From Paramecium pentaurelia (Eukaryota; Ciliophora; Oligohymenophorea; Peniculida; Parameciidae), in NCBI GenBank assembly GCA_905183005.1, contig CAJJDO010000064.1, positions 64,695 through 128,694 on the forward strand: 64,000 nt of DNA, read 5' to 3'. Position 1 is the stretch's first letter. Each line of letters starts with the position of its first letter. The position numbers and the translations under genes are program-made. Below are positions 1-11,829 of this stretch, piece after piece. Under the pieces are notes generated by a model. The model was not told the DNA's origin and made no database searches. It saw nothing but the letters and a program-made list of their open reading frames with translations.

Positions 1-147
1 ATATTGTTAAAATTCAAAGGGAAAATAATTAGAATATTTATTTTGTTGATTATACTAAAACTTATAGTATAGAGTCTGAATTATTTATTTTTATTTAATA
101 CCTTTTCAACAAAAATAATAAAGTAATAATAAAATTAATAAAGAGTT

Positions 148-1199
148 TCACCTATGAATTTTACTCTATTTATCAAGTATAAGATCTTTATAATTTTTCA
201 TTATTATGAGTACATCTGCTTCTAAATAAGTGTAGGATTCTTTTATTGATAATATCTAATCATTGTGAATATTTTGAAGTTTATTCATTGCAGCAATTGT
301 TGATTCTAATTAAATAAATGGAATTTTAGAATCATCTGATAGTCTGTTTATTTCTTATTGATGATTGCTATAATATTTATTATTCCATACTTTATTTAAG
401 CAGTAAGTTATTGAAATTTAGTTACAAAGTCTTTATAATATTCACTATAATTATTAAGACTATCAGTATATTTATCCATCTATTTAGTATTTTAAATTAA
501 TCTTGTCTCTGCTTCCTTTAAAGCACCTTAAACTTATTATTCTAGTTTTTTAAATGAGATTTCTTCTTTCTATAGTAATTTTTGGAATTAATCTTGAAAT
601 TATGTGAGTTTCTTTTCAAAAAGGTTTAATTTAGAGAAAGTAGTTTCTTCAGTTATTTTATTTTTTCTTTATCTCAGATTTGAAGCATTGTTATTGGATG
701 AAGATAGTTATTCATCATAATTATTAGTACAAGTTGATCTTGATCTACTTGGCTTATGAAATTTGACTCCGGTATCTCTTACAGATTAATCATCAATCAT
801 TTCTGAGATTTAACTATCTTGACGTTTGTATTCTTGCAATAATAGATCATCTTTAAGAAATGGATTGCGATATTATTGATGTTTAAGTTGATCAATTTGA
901 TATGTGAATTTAGTCAAATTATCTTTATTATCTATTCTAGTTTCAAGTTCTAAGAGTTTATCTTCAATATTTTTGAGAATGGAACGAAACAATTAATTGC
1001 TAACAAATTATTCATTACCGGTAATATTGGCATCATAATATAAGGAGATACCTAATTAATTATATTAAGAATGATGAGTATCTTCTCTTTCAAATCTACT
1101 AGAATTTGATTATGATTTTATTCTGTATTGATCATCTTCATTCTTTAAAACTAAGTCTAACAATGTTAATTATTAATTTTAGAATTTGTGTGTTTACAT
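148..1199 (-). CDS. Hypothetical coiled-coil protein, 342 aa
   Basis: I do not recognise this protein. With TAA/TAG read as Gln the frame runs from an ATG at 1199 to a TGA at 148-150, with one 23-nt intron at 368-390 that removes a frame break and leaves 342 codons plus stop. The first ~160 residues are polar and low in complexity. The C-terminal half is rich in Lys, Glu and Gln and looks coiled-coil (for example FEKKLTQFQDQF near residue 190). No signal peptide or membrane segment is visible. It lies 46 bp downstream of the WDR90-like gene on the same strand, which may only reflect gene packing. A structural or vesicle-associated role is possible but is not shown by the sequence. Confidence 0.7.
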
Positions 1200-1245
1200 A
1201 ATAATTAAATTAATATTATAATAATTCAGATATATTAATAAAAAT

Positions 1246-4200
1246 TCATGATAGTTTTATTGGTGATAACAAAATTGGTTTTTCTTTTCTGACAAATAAT
1301 ATGATCAATTTAACTATTTAATTAACTAATATGGATTTAATTTTGATTTGTACCTTCATTGGGTAAAACAATTTCAAGAGAGCCATCTAAATTAATTAAA
1401 TAATTTACTTTGAGTGACTACATAAACTTTGAGATTGTTATCTAATGATAAATATAATGGGAAATCATTAAGATTGATTAATAAGATGATTTATTTCTTA
1501 TTATAATTTCTACCATAAAGATATTGAAGAGTATTAAGTATAGCAAAATAAACATTATCAAATCCTTATGCAGGCATAATTGATGTTTGAGTATCAACAG
1601 ATGAGTAAATTGTTTAAGTATCTTTTTGAGATTACTCATTGTCTAAATTACCATGAGGATTTGCTAAGAAATTGACCTAATCAAAGAGAGTAAATGCAAA
1701 AGGATATTATCTAGTTGAATTGTAATCAATCTATAATGTTGATACAACTCCAGTATCTTGTTCTATTGCAAAAATTACTCTCTTTTCACATTATTCTACT
1801 AATTAACAAACATTTGGCAATTCTAATGCTTTGATGTATCTGATGATATATTCTTAATTCTTATATAAATGTTCTAAAAAGAATAGTTAACCACTCTCAT
1901 CCAAAACAAATTTACCTGGAATAGAATCAAAGATTCCAAAAACACAAGAAATTATTTTATCTGGTCCTCCTTTTCCTATATGATAATATTAATCATAAAT
2001 ATCCAATCTATCTATATGAATAGTTTTGATTTAACCAAATTCCTGTATAAATACAATTTATTTGATTTGAGCATCATAGAAAAACTACACAATTTCTTTA
2101 TCCCATTAATATTCAACAAGTAATTCAGCTGAATCCATTCTCCATAATTTAACAATTCCTTGATTGAAAGTTGTAACTAAAATATTATCTTCAACTAATT
2201 TGCATAATTTAATTTCAATCTCACTTTAATCACAATTTGAAGCATTTAAAAGGAAATATTGTTTTGTTGTAAAAGATATCAAATATATATTACCATTACT
2301 TAATCCAAAGATTCCTTAAGTATAAAAGGGATCTAATACATATGATGAAACCATTGCAGGTAATTGAATTCTCTAAAAAGCAAATCCAGAATCTAAAAAC
2401 GATTACAATGTTTATACAGATTTGATATCCATAATAAAAAAGGAATTTTCTAAACTACCTAAAATAATCTTGCCTGCTGCTTAACTTACTTTAAGATAAG
2501 TGATTTCAGCATTAGTAATTTATTTTCTATATATTGATTTAAATTCTCCATATTTCATAATCAATATTTCCCCTGACTTTAATCCTAATATTAATAATTA
2601 AGTAATTTAATTTTTATTTTATTATTATTATTATTATTACTATTTCATTGATTCTTATGTTGGTTCTTATTATAATTAAGGAAAAGACATTTGATTCTTT
2701 GAACCCTCTTCCAAAAGAATCTCTTCAGTTTTTACAGTCTATGATTATTAACTATTATCAAAAGATACTCTATCTGATAGAGTTATTGATTATGTTGATT
2801 ATTTATTTTTATTCCTTTCATAAACTATATAATCAAAAGTAGTTATTTCTTCAAGTTCATTAGTATTAATATTTTTAGGTATAAACACATCAAAATATTC
2901 TAATTTATGATCTTTGGTAAATGCCCATAAATATATTTGATCTCTACCAACAGTTGCAAATTCTAAGATTCTTTCTTTAGAGAATGTATATTTTGATATT
3001 TTAATATCATTTATTCTATCTAAAGTATAAGATGAAGTAATTAATTTTTTAGTGGAGAAATCCCAAACTACAATTGTACACTCTTTTCCATTTCCTACAG
3101 ATATAAGGTATTTTTCATCTTCTGTAAGCAAAATTTGATGAACTCCCTAAGTATGAAAATTCATCTAAGCAATTTATTTAAATCCCAATTAACTTGCATT
3201 ATTTTAGATTTCATAAACATAAATTGGAGCAGCATCTTATACCTTCTATGCAAGACCAACAATCAAATGCTTTTCTGTTTTATCAAGGTATATAACACTC
3301 ACCGTGGCATTAAAACTCAAAATTTATTATTCTCTATCTTATTATAATTTTTCAAAGATAACATAATTTTGTGATGTATATGCATACCAACCATAAGATT
3401 AACACCATATGATATTATCATGTGTTTTTGTATTATAACCAACCATATATTTACAAGATAAAGTAGGTTGTTATGATTACCCTTTTAATTGAGGTAAAAT
3501 ATATTATCTGAAAGGTAATTAAGTAGATGAATGCTATCTATTCTATTATTTCTTAAGTTGACTTCTTGATCTCCTTCTATTTAGAATTTATCTTTCAAAT
3601 TCAAAAGAAATAGGTTTAAATTCTTATTATAATCTAGATGGTTTGAAATGATCAGGCTTAAATGGTGTATTGACATTTTTATTTGTCAATCCTTATTCTT
3701 CTTCTTATTCCTCTTTTTAAGGTAATTATCGAACTAAACTAAACATTTCTACTAATTAGCTTTATTAAAATGTATGCAAATGAGCATCCTTATTAGGTTA
3801 AAGATTTTCATTATTTTCTTAAATATCATAATAATCATCTAATTTTTCATTTTATTCATCTTATTATTAATCCTATTATTCAAATTAATCTGGTTACATA
3901 TCAATTTTAGTACATTATTATACTAATTACTCTTATTCCATTCTAATCAATCTTTCATTTTTACCTGTATATCCAAGAAACTTCCAAATAAATATTCCTT
4001 CTTCTCCACCTGCAGTAATAATAGTACTACCATTATCAGCACAATCAATAGAATTTATTTATGAGGAATGACCAATAAATACCTAACAAGATCCTGGTCC
4101 TTTAACTTAAAATTCATAATCCCAAACTTTTAAATATTATTCAGCACCTACAGAGAATAGATATTTCATATTTGGTGATACAACAAAATCATTTAATGAT

Positions 4201-6768
4201 TACTTATGCATAAATGTCTATTCTCTTAAATAATATGCAGTAATAGTTTCATTAACTCTTTCAATTCCATAAATAATAATTCTTCCATCTGTAGTACCAC
4301 ATAATAATTCTACATTATTTTCTGCCCATTTCAATATTTTCAAATTAAATCTTGTTTAAATCTTTAAAATTTATTATAATGATGAAGTATCCCATAATTC
4401 AATATTAGTTGAATTCTCAATCAATGATAAAATTGCAGAATCTTTTGAAAATTAACCACAAACATTCTAAGATTATATTGAATGTTAAATAGTTTTAATA
4501 GGCTAATAATCTCTACTTACATCATATATTTTATAGATTGATTTAGCATCACCAATAACTAATTATTATCCATTAGAACTGTATTATATGCATTTGATTT
4601 CTAAATCATGATACTTTCCTTCAATTAAAATAGATGTCTATTCAATATCAAATATTCTATGAGTTCCAGATTTGAATCCAGCAGCAAAATACATTCCAAT
4701 TGGAGATGATGATAAACAAACACATTTATCATCTTATGGAAATGTGAATTCATAAACTTAATCAGATTTTTCAATATCCCATAATCTAATTGTACAATCT
4801 TCTGATAATGTTATTAATAATTTAGAAAATGGATGTACTTAAATCTAATTAATAACATTAGTATGTGATCTAATTACAGTCTTGTAATGATGACTACTAA
4901 TATCTAAAATACCTAATCCTCCTGTTGATGTACCACAAGCTACTTATAAACCATCAATTGATATATCCAATGAAGTAATTATTCCTTCATGTTTAGCTTC
5001 AATATAAAATTCATTAAAATCTAATGGCCAAACTCTAAGGTATTAATCTAAACTACCAGTAATACAAAATCCAGCAGATAAACATACAGCTGTAACTGCA
5101 TCATTATGTACTTTATATACTTAAATTAATTTCTAACTTTAATAAGCAACTTAAAATAGATATCCATTTTTAGATCCAAAATAAATGTTACTAACATTTT
5201 AATCTTCATAATTAAATTCAAAATCAAAATTAGTAAATGTTGTATTTCTGGCATGATGATTTAATACAACACTTGCTCCAGGAAGATGTTCTTCTTTGAT
5301 TCTCCAAAATCTAATATTTTCATGTCCACAAGATAGTATTTTATTATTATCAACAGGTGAAAATTTGATTGCCAATATATTACATGAACTTGTTTATTTA
5401 GCAAATAATATAGGTTTTCTACTACTTTCTATTTTTTCTAATCCCCATACAATAATAATTTCTCTATTATGTTCGTCTTATCCAACAGTTACTAACATTT
5501 TTCTATCTTAACTAAATGATAAATAATTCAAATGAGAATATGGAGTAGCAAATGCACTTAAACAATCACAATTATTCTTCCATATTCTTATAATTGCATT
5601 CTTTTCACTCTATCCACTTACTAACCATTCTCCATCTTTACTTACATCCAAACATGATATAGCTTTAGAATGTCCCATAAAAAACTTTTACTTTCCATCT
5701 TAAATGTTACTTTAAACCAATAATGACCCAGCTGCATATGTTATTTATTTTTATGTTTCTGTTTGTCTACCCCATTTTATATCAGGACATGAATTAACTG
5801 TGAATCCAATAATTTTATCTAATTGTTAGATTGGATATGGTTAAAGTGGATGATCTTATGCATCTACAGACTTACTCTAAGCTACATTATAATCACCAGG
5901 TCTTCTTTTTACTAATTCTTCAATTTATTATGTATTATGTTATATTTAGTTTTATTTAAATGACTTTTATGTTTCTTATTTGTACTTTTCCTTATTGTCT
6001 TATATTTTCTATAAATTTTCAAGTATATCAGTAGTTACTTCAACTAAAGGTTATTTGAAAACATGAGGTTGAACATCCAAAGTAGGCCAATATGCAATCT
6101 AATATTCTTCTGTCCATTTTTATCCTCTTGCCAATTTAAATAACATTTATTTTGGCATAGTTTCCCAATCATAGAGATTATCACTTGTGTATATTCCTCT
6201 AATATTCATAGAACTACAAATTTGAAATGACTTTAATGAATGTATTCCTTTAAAAGACTTATATAAACTGGTTGGTAATAATCCAAAATTACCCAAAAAG
6301 TATTCAACATCTAAAATTAAGATAGTCCATTTGTTTGGAGCATTTTTAGGGTATGGAATCAATAATTATGATTATTAAACCTATTTATGTTATTATTTTA
6401 ATAAATACTTTATGAACATCATACATATTAGATACTGTTAATTTAATTAATGGATCTCTATCTTTAATTTACAAATCAAAATGCATTGTAAAATATCTAC
6501 CTTTAATTGGAATGAATTCAATATAAATATATCTACCAGTTAATCCTAATTGTTTAATTCCTTAACAAGGATCTGGAATTTAAACCATATTATTTGCTGA
6601 TATTGCTCCTAATAATCTTATTATCTTTCTTCCAATTTAATTATCCTAATAATAATCAATTTACAATTTTACTTGGACAACTGAAACTTAACCTTTAGAT
6701 TGCGTATGTGCTATCTCAAATACACCAAACTATTTGAAAACATCAACGAATGGGTGTTACCAATTCAT
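1246..6768 (-). CDS. WDR90: WDR90/POC16-like CFA20 + WD40 repeat protein, 1814 aa
   Basis: The N-terminal ~190 residues form a CFA20 (DUF667) domain: it opens MNWQHPFVDVFKQFGVFEIA and contains LGLTGRYIYIEFIP and NKWTILILDVEYFLG. After a polar linker come many WD40 units (for example GHSKAISCLDVSKDGEWLVSG), a Gln-rich spacer around residues 980-1150, and a second WD40 set to the end. CFA20 plus WD40 is the WDR90/POC16 architecture, a centriole and basal-body wall protein, which fits a ciliate with thousands of basal bodies. Three introns are inferred: 6383-6410 (28 nt), 1387-1408 (22 nt) and 1326-1353 (28 nt). The last two carry the frame past an early TGA to the stop at 1246-1248. The spliced length of 1815 codons is divisible by three and is close to WDR90 size. 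The start is the first ATG before the conserved WQHP motif. Confidence 0.88.
2619..2643. repeat. Trinucleotide run encoding poly-Gln
   Basis: A (TTA)n run on the + strand. Read on the - strand inside the WDR90-like gene it is TAG/TAA repeated, that is a run of seven glutamines under the ciliate code, in the linker before the second WD40 set. It would be a string of stops in the standard code. Confidence 0.75.
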
Positions 6769-6929
6769 TTATTCAAATTCAAATATTATTTATTTATTAA
6801 TTTTAAGTTATATCCGTTCATCTATATAAATATTTATTATACATCTATAATTATCAATTTAATATTTGTAACAATATCCAAATAAATCATAACTTAATTC
6901 AAAGATATTCCACATTTTTACTTTTTTCA

Positions 6930-8329
6930 ATGGATAAACCCACAATCGAACAACTATTCAAAATCATATTTGACATCAATAAAGATCAAAATATTATTTT
7001 CTGTCATGCTTGTCAAATAAGATTCCCAATTGTGGAACCAGAAGAAGCAACACTATATATCCATCATTTCTCTAAAGAACATGTGTATAATCTCACAACT
7101 ATAGCTACAAAACAAATTGTCAAAACTAATGAATCTGCTAAAAAAGATACTAGAGTATTATAAGTGATTCCCTTATTTGATTTAGTAACAGCACTCAACA
7201 TTCAAGAATAATAACCAAAAATAGGTAATCTGTATATCCTTATTTCTTTTAAGTACTTCATCAATATCTCAAAGAATGTATTACAAAATTACCCAATATC
7301 TATGATTAATTAGAATTAAATAACTTGGACTCTTATATGAGTACTCTTAGGAGATTTTATCTACATCTATTAAATCATAATACATCTATTCTAACTCCAG
7401 AGTTATGTTTCTCTTTTGTAGATATCTATAAAACAGATAAGGATTTATAATTGATTAGGAAATTTGTCAAAGCTTTCAATTTTCCTTTAACTCATGATTA
7501 AATGATAATACTAAATCCCCATAAATAAACATATTCTAATTTGTCTCAAGATATATTAGTTGAATTTTATTAAATCTTCATTAATGATCTAATTGTATTA
7601 GGATTATCTAAGGAATCCTTAGTTTATCATCTTGCAAAAATGGGAACACCAATAAACAAAATTATTGATTTGAAATTGTATGAAATTAAAAATAAAATCA
7701 ATGATTTAATTAAGAAAGGAATTAATGAAGATGAAAACATATTCTTTTTAAATATTATTGAAAAATTGGAACGTAATGAAAATCTTAATAATCACTCTTA
7801 TGTTTTTACTAAATGGAATACAGAATCTTAAATGAGAAAAAATTTTAGATAGATTAGAAATCGTCTTAGATATTAAACAAATGATGAAAGATATAAAGTT
7901 TTCTTAGCTTATGCTTCTCTATAAAAGATTCAAAATTGGTAAAAAATTTAGATTTAAAATGAAAAAAATACAACAAATGATATGATATCTATATTAGAAA
8001 CAATTAATGATAATAAAAATTAAAATAAAAAAAGTAAGAAATTATTTATTTAATAATATATAATACCTAATAAAAGTCAACCAAATTTAGATTAATTTGA
8101 AAGAAAAACATAAGAAGAAATTTAAAATAATTAAATTGATATTAGTATTAGTGATTCAAAATCAGAATGTGATTTAGAAAAAAGCTTATTTGTTAAATTT
8201 AGCCATTCAATAACAGATTGCAATACAATACAATAAAATTAAAATGATACAATTAATTCAGTGTCTTGTTTAGAATAATTAGACAATTATAAGTAAAAAG
8301 CTTTACTTAAAAAGTCATCTAAAAAATGA
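6930..8329 (+). CDS. Hypothetical protein with N-terminal zinc-finger-like motif, 456 aa
   Basis: Divergent from the WDR90-like gene (161-bp gap). The frame runs from ATG 6930 to TGA 8327-8329. One 29-nt intron at 7225-7253 (ending AAG rather than TAG) is needed to move from the first frame into the long second one. Near residues 26-52 there is a Cys-x2-Cys ... His-x5-His arrangement (FCHACQIRF ... YIHHFSKEH) like a single divergent C2H2 finger. The middle is helical and the C-terminal ~150 residues are Lys/Asn/Gln-rich and probably disordered. There is no membrane segment. I do not recognise a family. Nucleic-acid binding is a weak inference from the finger-like motif alone. Confidence 0.7.
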
Positions 8330-8538
8330 AATTATAATTAATATATATATATATTACAATTCCATAATTATATTATTATCATTCTTGTTTTATTTGATGT
8401 TTTAGATGAGTCACTTTTTAATGAATTATTATTTATTCATTAATAATCAATATTTATCTATTGATAATGTTTAAAATTTATGCTATTCAAATCGAAAATG
8501 AAATAATATGGAAATTTTTATTAATATAAAATATTATA

Positions 8539-8894
8539 ATGAATCATCTGGGTGTTGGATAGTAATAAAAAAAGACTGTTATTTGCAATAACACTGAAAT
8601 TTAGTTGGTAATACCACAATAGCCATAGAATATTTAATTTACCAGACAACCTCATATAGTTTATTGTGCTAATTGTAACAATCAAATTTAAACAAATGTT
8701 TAATTGAAGATTGGTAAGGGTCAATTGTTAATGGCCTTGATAATGTTGCCTAAGTTGTTATGGTAATAATGATGATAGTTTAATTTCTTAGTGCTTGTGT
8801 AATCCCATTATTGATGGATGATTGTCGAGATGCAGTTCATTTATGTCCAGTTTGCTAGGCCGAAGTAGGAAGAAAGAATTTCATCTTTGAATGA
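8539..8894 (+). CDS. LITAF-domain (SIMPLE-like) membrane-associated zinc protein, 108 aa
   Basis: Small protein with the LITAF layout: an N-terminal CxxC knuckle (VYCANCNNQIQT), a short hydrophobic stretch (LLMALIMLPKLL) and a C-terminal HxCPxC knuckle (DAVHLCPVCQAEVG). In this family the two half-sites form one zinc site that holds a monotopic membrane anchor on the cytosolic face of endosomes and lysosomes. A 29-nt intron at 8763-8791 (GT...TAG) lies between the hydrophobic stretch and the second knuckle, and splicing it restores the frame to TGA 8892-8894. I chose ATG 8539. An in-frame ATG at 8467 would add 24 hydrophobic residues that do not fit the family. The antisense ORF across this gene is a shadow. 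Confidence 0.82.
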
Positions 8895-8955
8895 TTTATG
8901 CAATAATGAAAATCAACTTAATATATAATTTAATTATTTTATCAAAAACTACGAC

Positions 8956-10046
8956 ATGATAGGGAATCTTATGAGTTAGGAAAGCTTTCCAAATCAAATA
9001 TTATAATAATAAATTTAATTATAGAATGTCTATCGAAGTTTTGATGGAGCAGATTCAAGAATTAGAGTATTATTTATCAATATATATTTATATAGATGGA
9101 TCATATATAAAAAGTATAATCCTAGTTTATCAAATGCTTAAATAATCTTATACGTCATTAAAATAAAAAGAAAAAATCCAATATATTAGTATTGCCTTAC
9201 TAAGGAAACCATATATATGTATAATAATTAATAAAATTTATTAAGGTTCACTTTAAAGATGAAATAAATCTTAAAAAAGCTAAAGTATTTGAATCAACTG
9301 ATAGTATTTTTGGTTAATTTTCCTTATTAAAACCTCAGTTACCATATATTCCTTGTATTTAATTAATCATATTTAGTTTCACCATTCTAAACTATAGCTC
9401 CTCATTATTCTTAAGAAATTACATTTTAGAGAATGAATCCTATTATGTAGAGTGTGGATAGGTATATAGCTTAAAATAGATAAACTAATCAACAAGCCGA
9501 TCATTTTAAAGTGAAAGACAAATTTTTCGTATTTTCAGGGAAACCTGAAGAATCACAATCAATTCATTCAGATGAATAAGATGATGATGAAAAGATGTCA
9601 GATCATTCATTTTCAATAAAAAAAAAGAAAAAGATCAGTAAAGTAAATGATACTAAAAATATAACCAAAAACTTTTCAAAGGCAATTATCAGTTACATTA
9701 CACAAAATAAAGACATAGGTTTAAAACTATTGGATTCAAGAGAGTTTGAAGATTTTTTGTAAATATTAAAGGAGAAAAAAAATAAAATGACAAATATCTA
9801 ATAATTAAGGGAATTGTGGGTTGATTGTGAAGATGAAAAACTAAAATAATTCAATAAAACTTTTAGAATTTTTAGGTAAATTAATATAATTAAATATATA
9901 ATAGCCAATATTTCTTAAGGTAGCAATCAGTTGCATACATCTATAATTCTCGAATCATGAATACAGGATGGCACTTAAAATATAGATATAATTTGCTTAG
10001 AGCACTAAGAGAGCCCTAAAATTTCAAATACATTAAAGATATTTGA
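8956..10046 (+). CDS. Conserved-looking hypothetical protein, 336 aa
   Basis: ATG 8956 to TGA 10044-10046 with three inferred introns: 9067-9095 (29 nt), 9355-9376 (22 nt) and 9876-9904 (29 nt). Spliced length is 337 codons. The N-terminal half is Gln/Pro/Asn-rich. A basic cluster (SIKKKKKISK) precedes a helical domain of ~120 residues with patterns such as NFSKAIISYI, RELWVDCEDEKL and a final basic-aromatic block ending HLKYRYNLLRALREPQNF. The ordered C-terminus after a disordered acidic and basic region resembles a nuclear regulatory protein, but I cannot name the family. It lies 61 bp after the LITAF gene and ends 25 bp from the convergent oxidase gene. Confidence 0.75.
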
Positions 10047-10071
10047 TATATATATATATATTTTATAAATA

Positions 10072-11226
10072 TCATAATTTTGATTTTGGTACTATGCCAT
10101 CACTCTTGATTTCTTAAATTGATGTCACACCCATCAATTACATAGTTGAAACCAATTCTGACTATAAAATCTAAAACATTTTATTGAGTCCCTCCTTTCC
10201 ACCAATTGCTGTACTGTAAATAGCAGGTCTTCCAACAAATACACATTTAGCACCTAAAGCCAAACATTTATACACATCTGTTCCATTTCTTACTCCACTA
10301 TCCACATATACTTCCAAAGAACCAGCTGCTGCCACTATTTCTGGTAACATATCAACAGTAGCTCTCACTGTATCTAATTGTCTTCCACCATGATTTGAAA
10401 CCCATATGGCATCAACACCATGTTCAACTGCCAATTTAGCATCCTATCCACATTGAATTCCCTTTAAAATTATTGGAACCTTAGTAATTGATCTCAACCA
10501 TTTGATATCATTCCAATTCACTGTTTAATCTAATTATTCTGCAAAAAACTTCAATAATCCTGAACCTTGATTATTAGCCACTGATTATAATTTAATATTT
10601 GCTTCATTTGCTAACTCTTCCAAAATTTCCAACTTTAAATGAGGAGGCAATACAAATCTTGGTTATTTAATGATAGTACCGTTATTTCTCATCAGCTTCT
10701 CTCTTGCCCAAGATAGGTGCGTCTACTGTTAATACTAAACCTTTAAATCCTTCCTTTTCTGCTTTTCTTACTAATGCCTCTGTTAATTATCTATTTTTTT
10801 GTATATACAATTATTAAAATCTCAAACCATCTTTGTTATGTTTAGCTACTTCAGATTAAGACAAAGTAGATAATGTAGTTAATGTAAATGGTACTTTCCA
10901 TTAATGAGCTAATGAAGCAGTTACTTCCTCACCTAAAGGATGAGCCTTTATATTAAAAATAATTTCAATACTAATTTTAACATAGCTACAGGAGCTATAC
11001 CAATTGGTAAATCAATTTGATGACCCAATATTTTAGTTTTAGTACAAATTTTTGAGACATCTCTAAGAACTCTAGGATTCAAATAAATTCTTTAAAATGC
11101 ATCCATATTCTCTTTTTTTGTGATTTCTTCATTTGCTCCTGATCTATAGTATTGATATGCATTTGAATCTAATTTAATTGAAGCCAATTATTCTAATTCT
11201 CTTAAAGAAATAAAATTTGTAGCCAT
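10072..11226 (-). CDS. FMN-dependent 2-hydroxyacid (glycolate/lactate-type) oxidase, 368 aa
   Basis: Full-length member of the alpha-hydroxyacid oxidase family, which oxidises glycolate, lactate or longer 2-hydroxyacids to 2-oxoacids with FMN and O2, often in peroxisomes. Family landmarks occur in order: AYQYYRSGANEE near the N-terminus, IGIAPVAM, QQLYIQKN (substrate Tyr), LTVDAPILG, VPIILKG (FMN Lys), VSNHGGRQLD (catalytic His and substrate Arg), VYVDSGVRNG and GRPAIY. Two introns ending AAG are needed: 10946-10971 (26 nt) and 10658-10679 (22 nt). The second explains an apparent frameshift after GKREAD and restores the family's RFVLPP continuation. The C-terminal tripeptide is SKL, a classical peroxisomal PTS1 signal. 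Size matches the family (about 365 aa). Confidence 0.92.
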
Positions 11227-11829
11227 TGTAAAAAAGATTATTATATAATTTTATTATACATTAAAGTCAATTATATTTATAAAAACTTTGATATTTATCA
11301 ATTAATTATTAGCTACATCTAATATATTAATTGTATTTATTAGATAATGAAATTAAGTTATAATACTTTGAAATTACTAATAATTTTAGTTGGCTTTACT
11401 AATATTTATAAATGTTGATCATTAAATCAAAATATTTTTGAAATTATTGTTAAACACATTAATATATAATTAAATAAGTATTCATAAAATTATAGGTAAA
11501 ACATAAAAAAATATCAAATAAATTTTATAAAGTAATAATACCATCTAAAAATAGTAATATTAAATTATTTATGTTAATTATATAAATATTCTATAGAATG
11601 AATAATTGTACACTTTAAAAAAAGATTTCAAAATATATATTTAATTTAGATAATCATGTTTTGTTTATCTAATAATTATTTAATGATTAATTTTTTGTAA
11701 AGTAAAGAATGAGAGTAAAAAAGTTCTTTTCATATATCTATAATTGTAATTAAAATCTTTGACTTTTAAAAGTTTATGTGAAAAGTTAATAATAAATTTA
11801 GCAATCATTAATTTATAAACGATAATTAA
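11227..11829. other. AT-rich intergenic region (603 bp)
   Basis: Lies between the divergent starts of the oxidase and the first K+ channel. I see no open frame, RNA gene or repeat of note. Both promoters must be here, but no motif can be defended by eye. Confidence 0.6.

Noticed and set aside
2648..2842. 64-aa + ORF
   Set aside because: It is antisense to the Gln-rich linker of the WDR90-like gene.
8521..8724. 67-aa antisense ORF
   Set aside because: It is a shadow of the LITAF-domain gene on the + strand, whose zinc half-sites are clear.
10671..10700. Apparent frameshift in the hydroxyacid oxidase after GKREAD
   Set aside because: A 22-nt GT...AAG intron at 10658-10679 joins the frames and restores the family's conserved RFVLPP segment, so the gene is intact.
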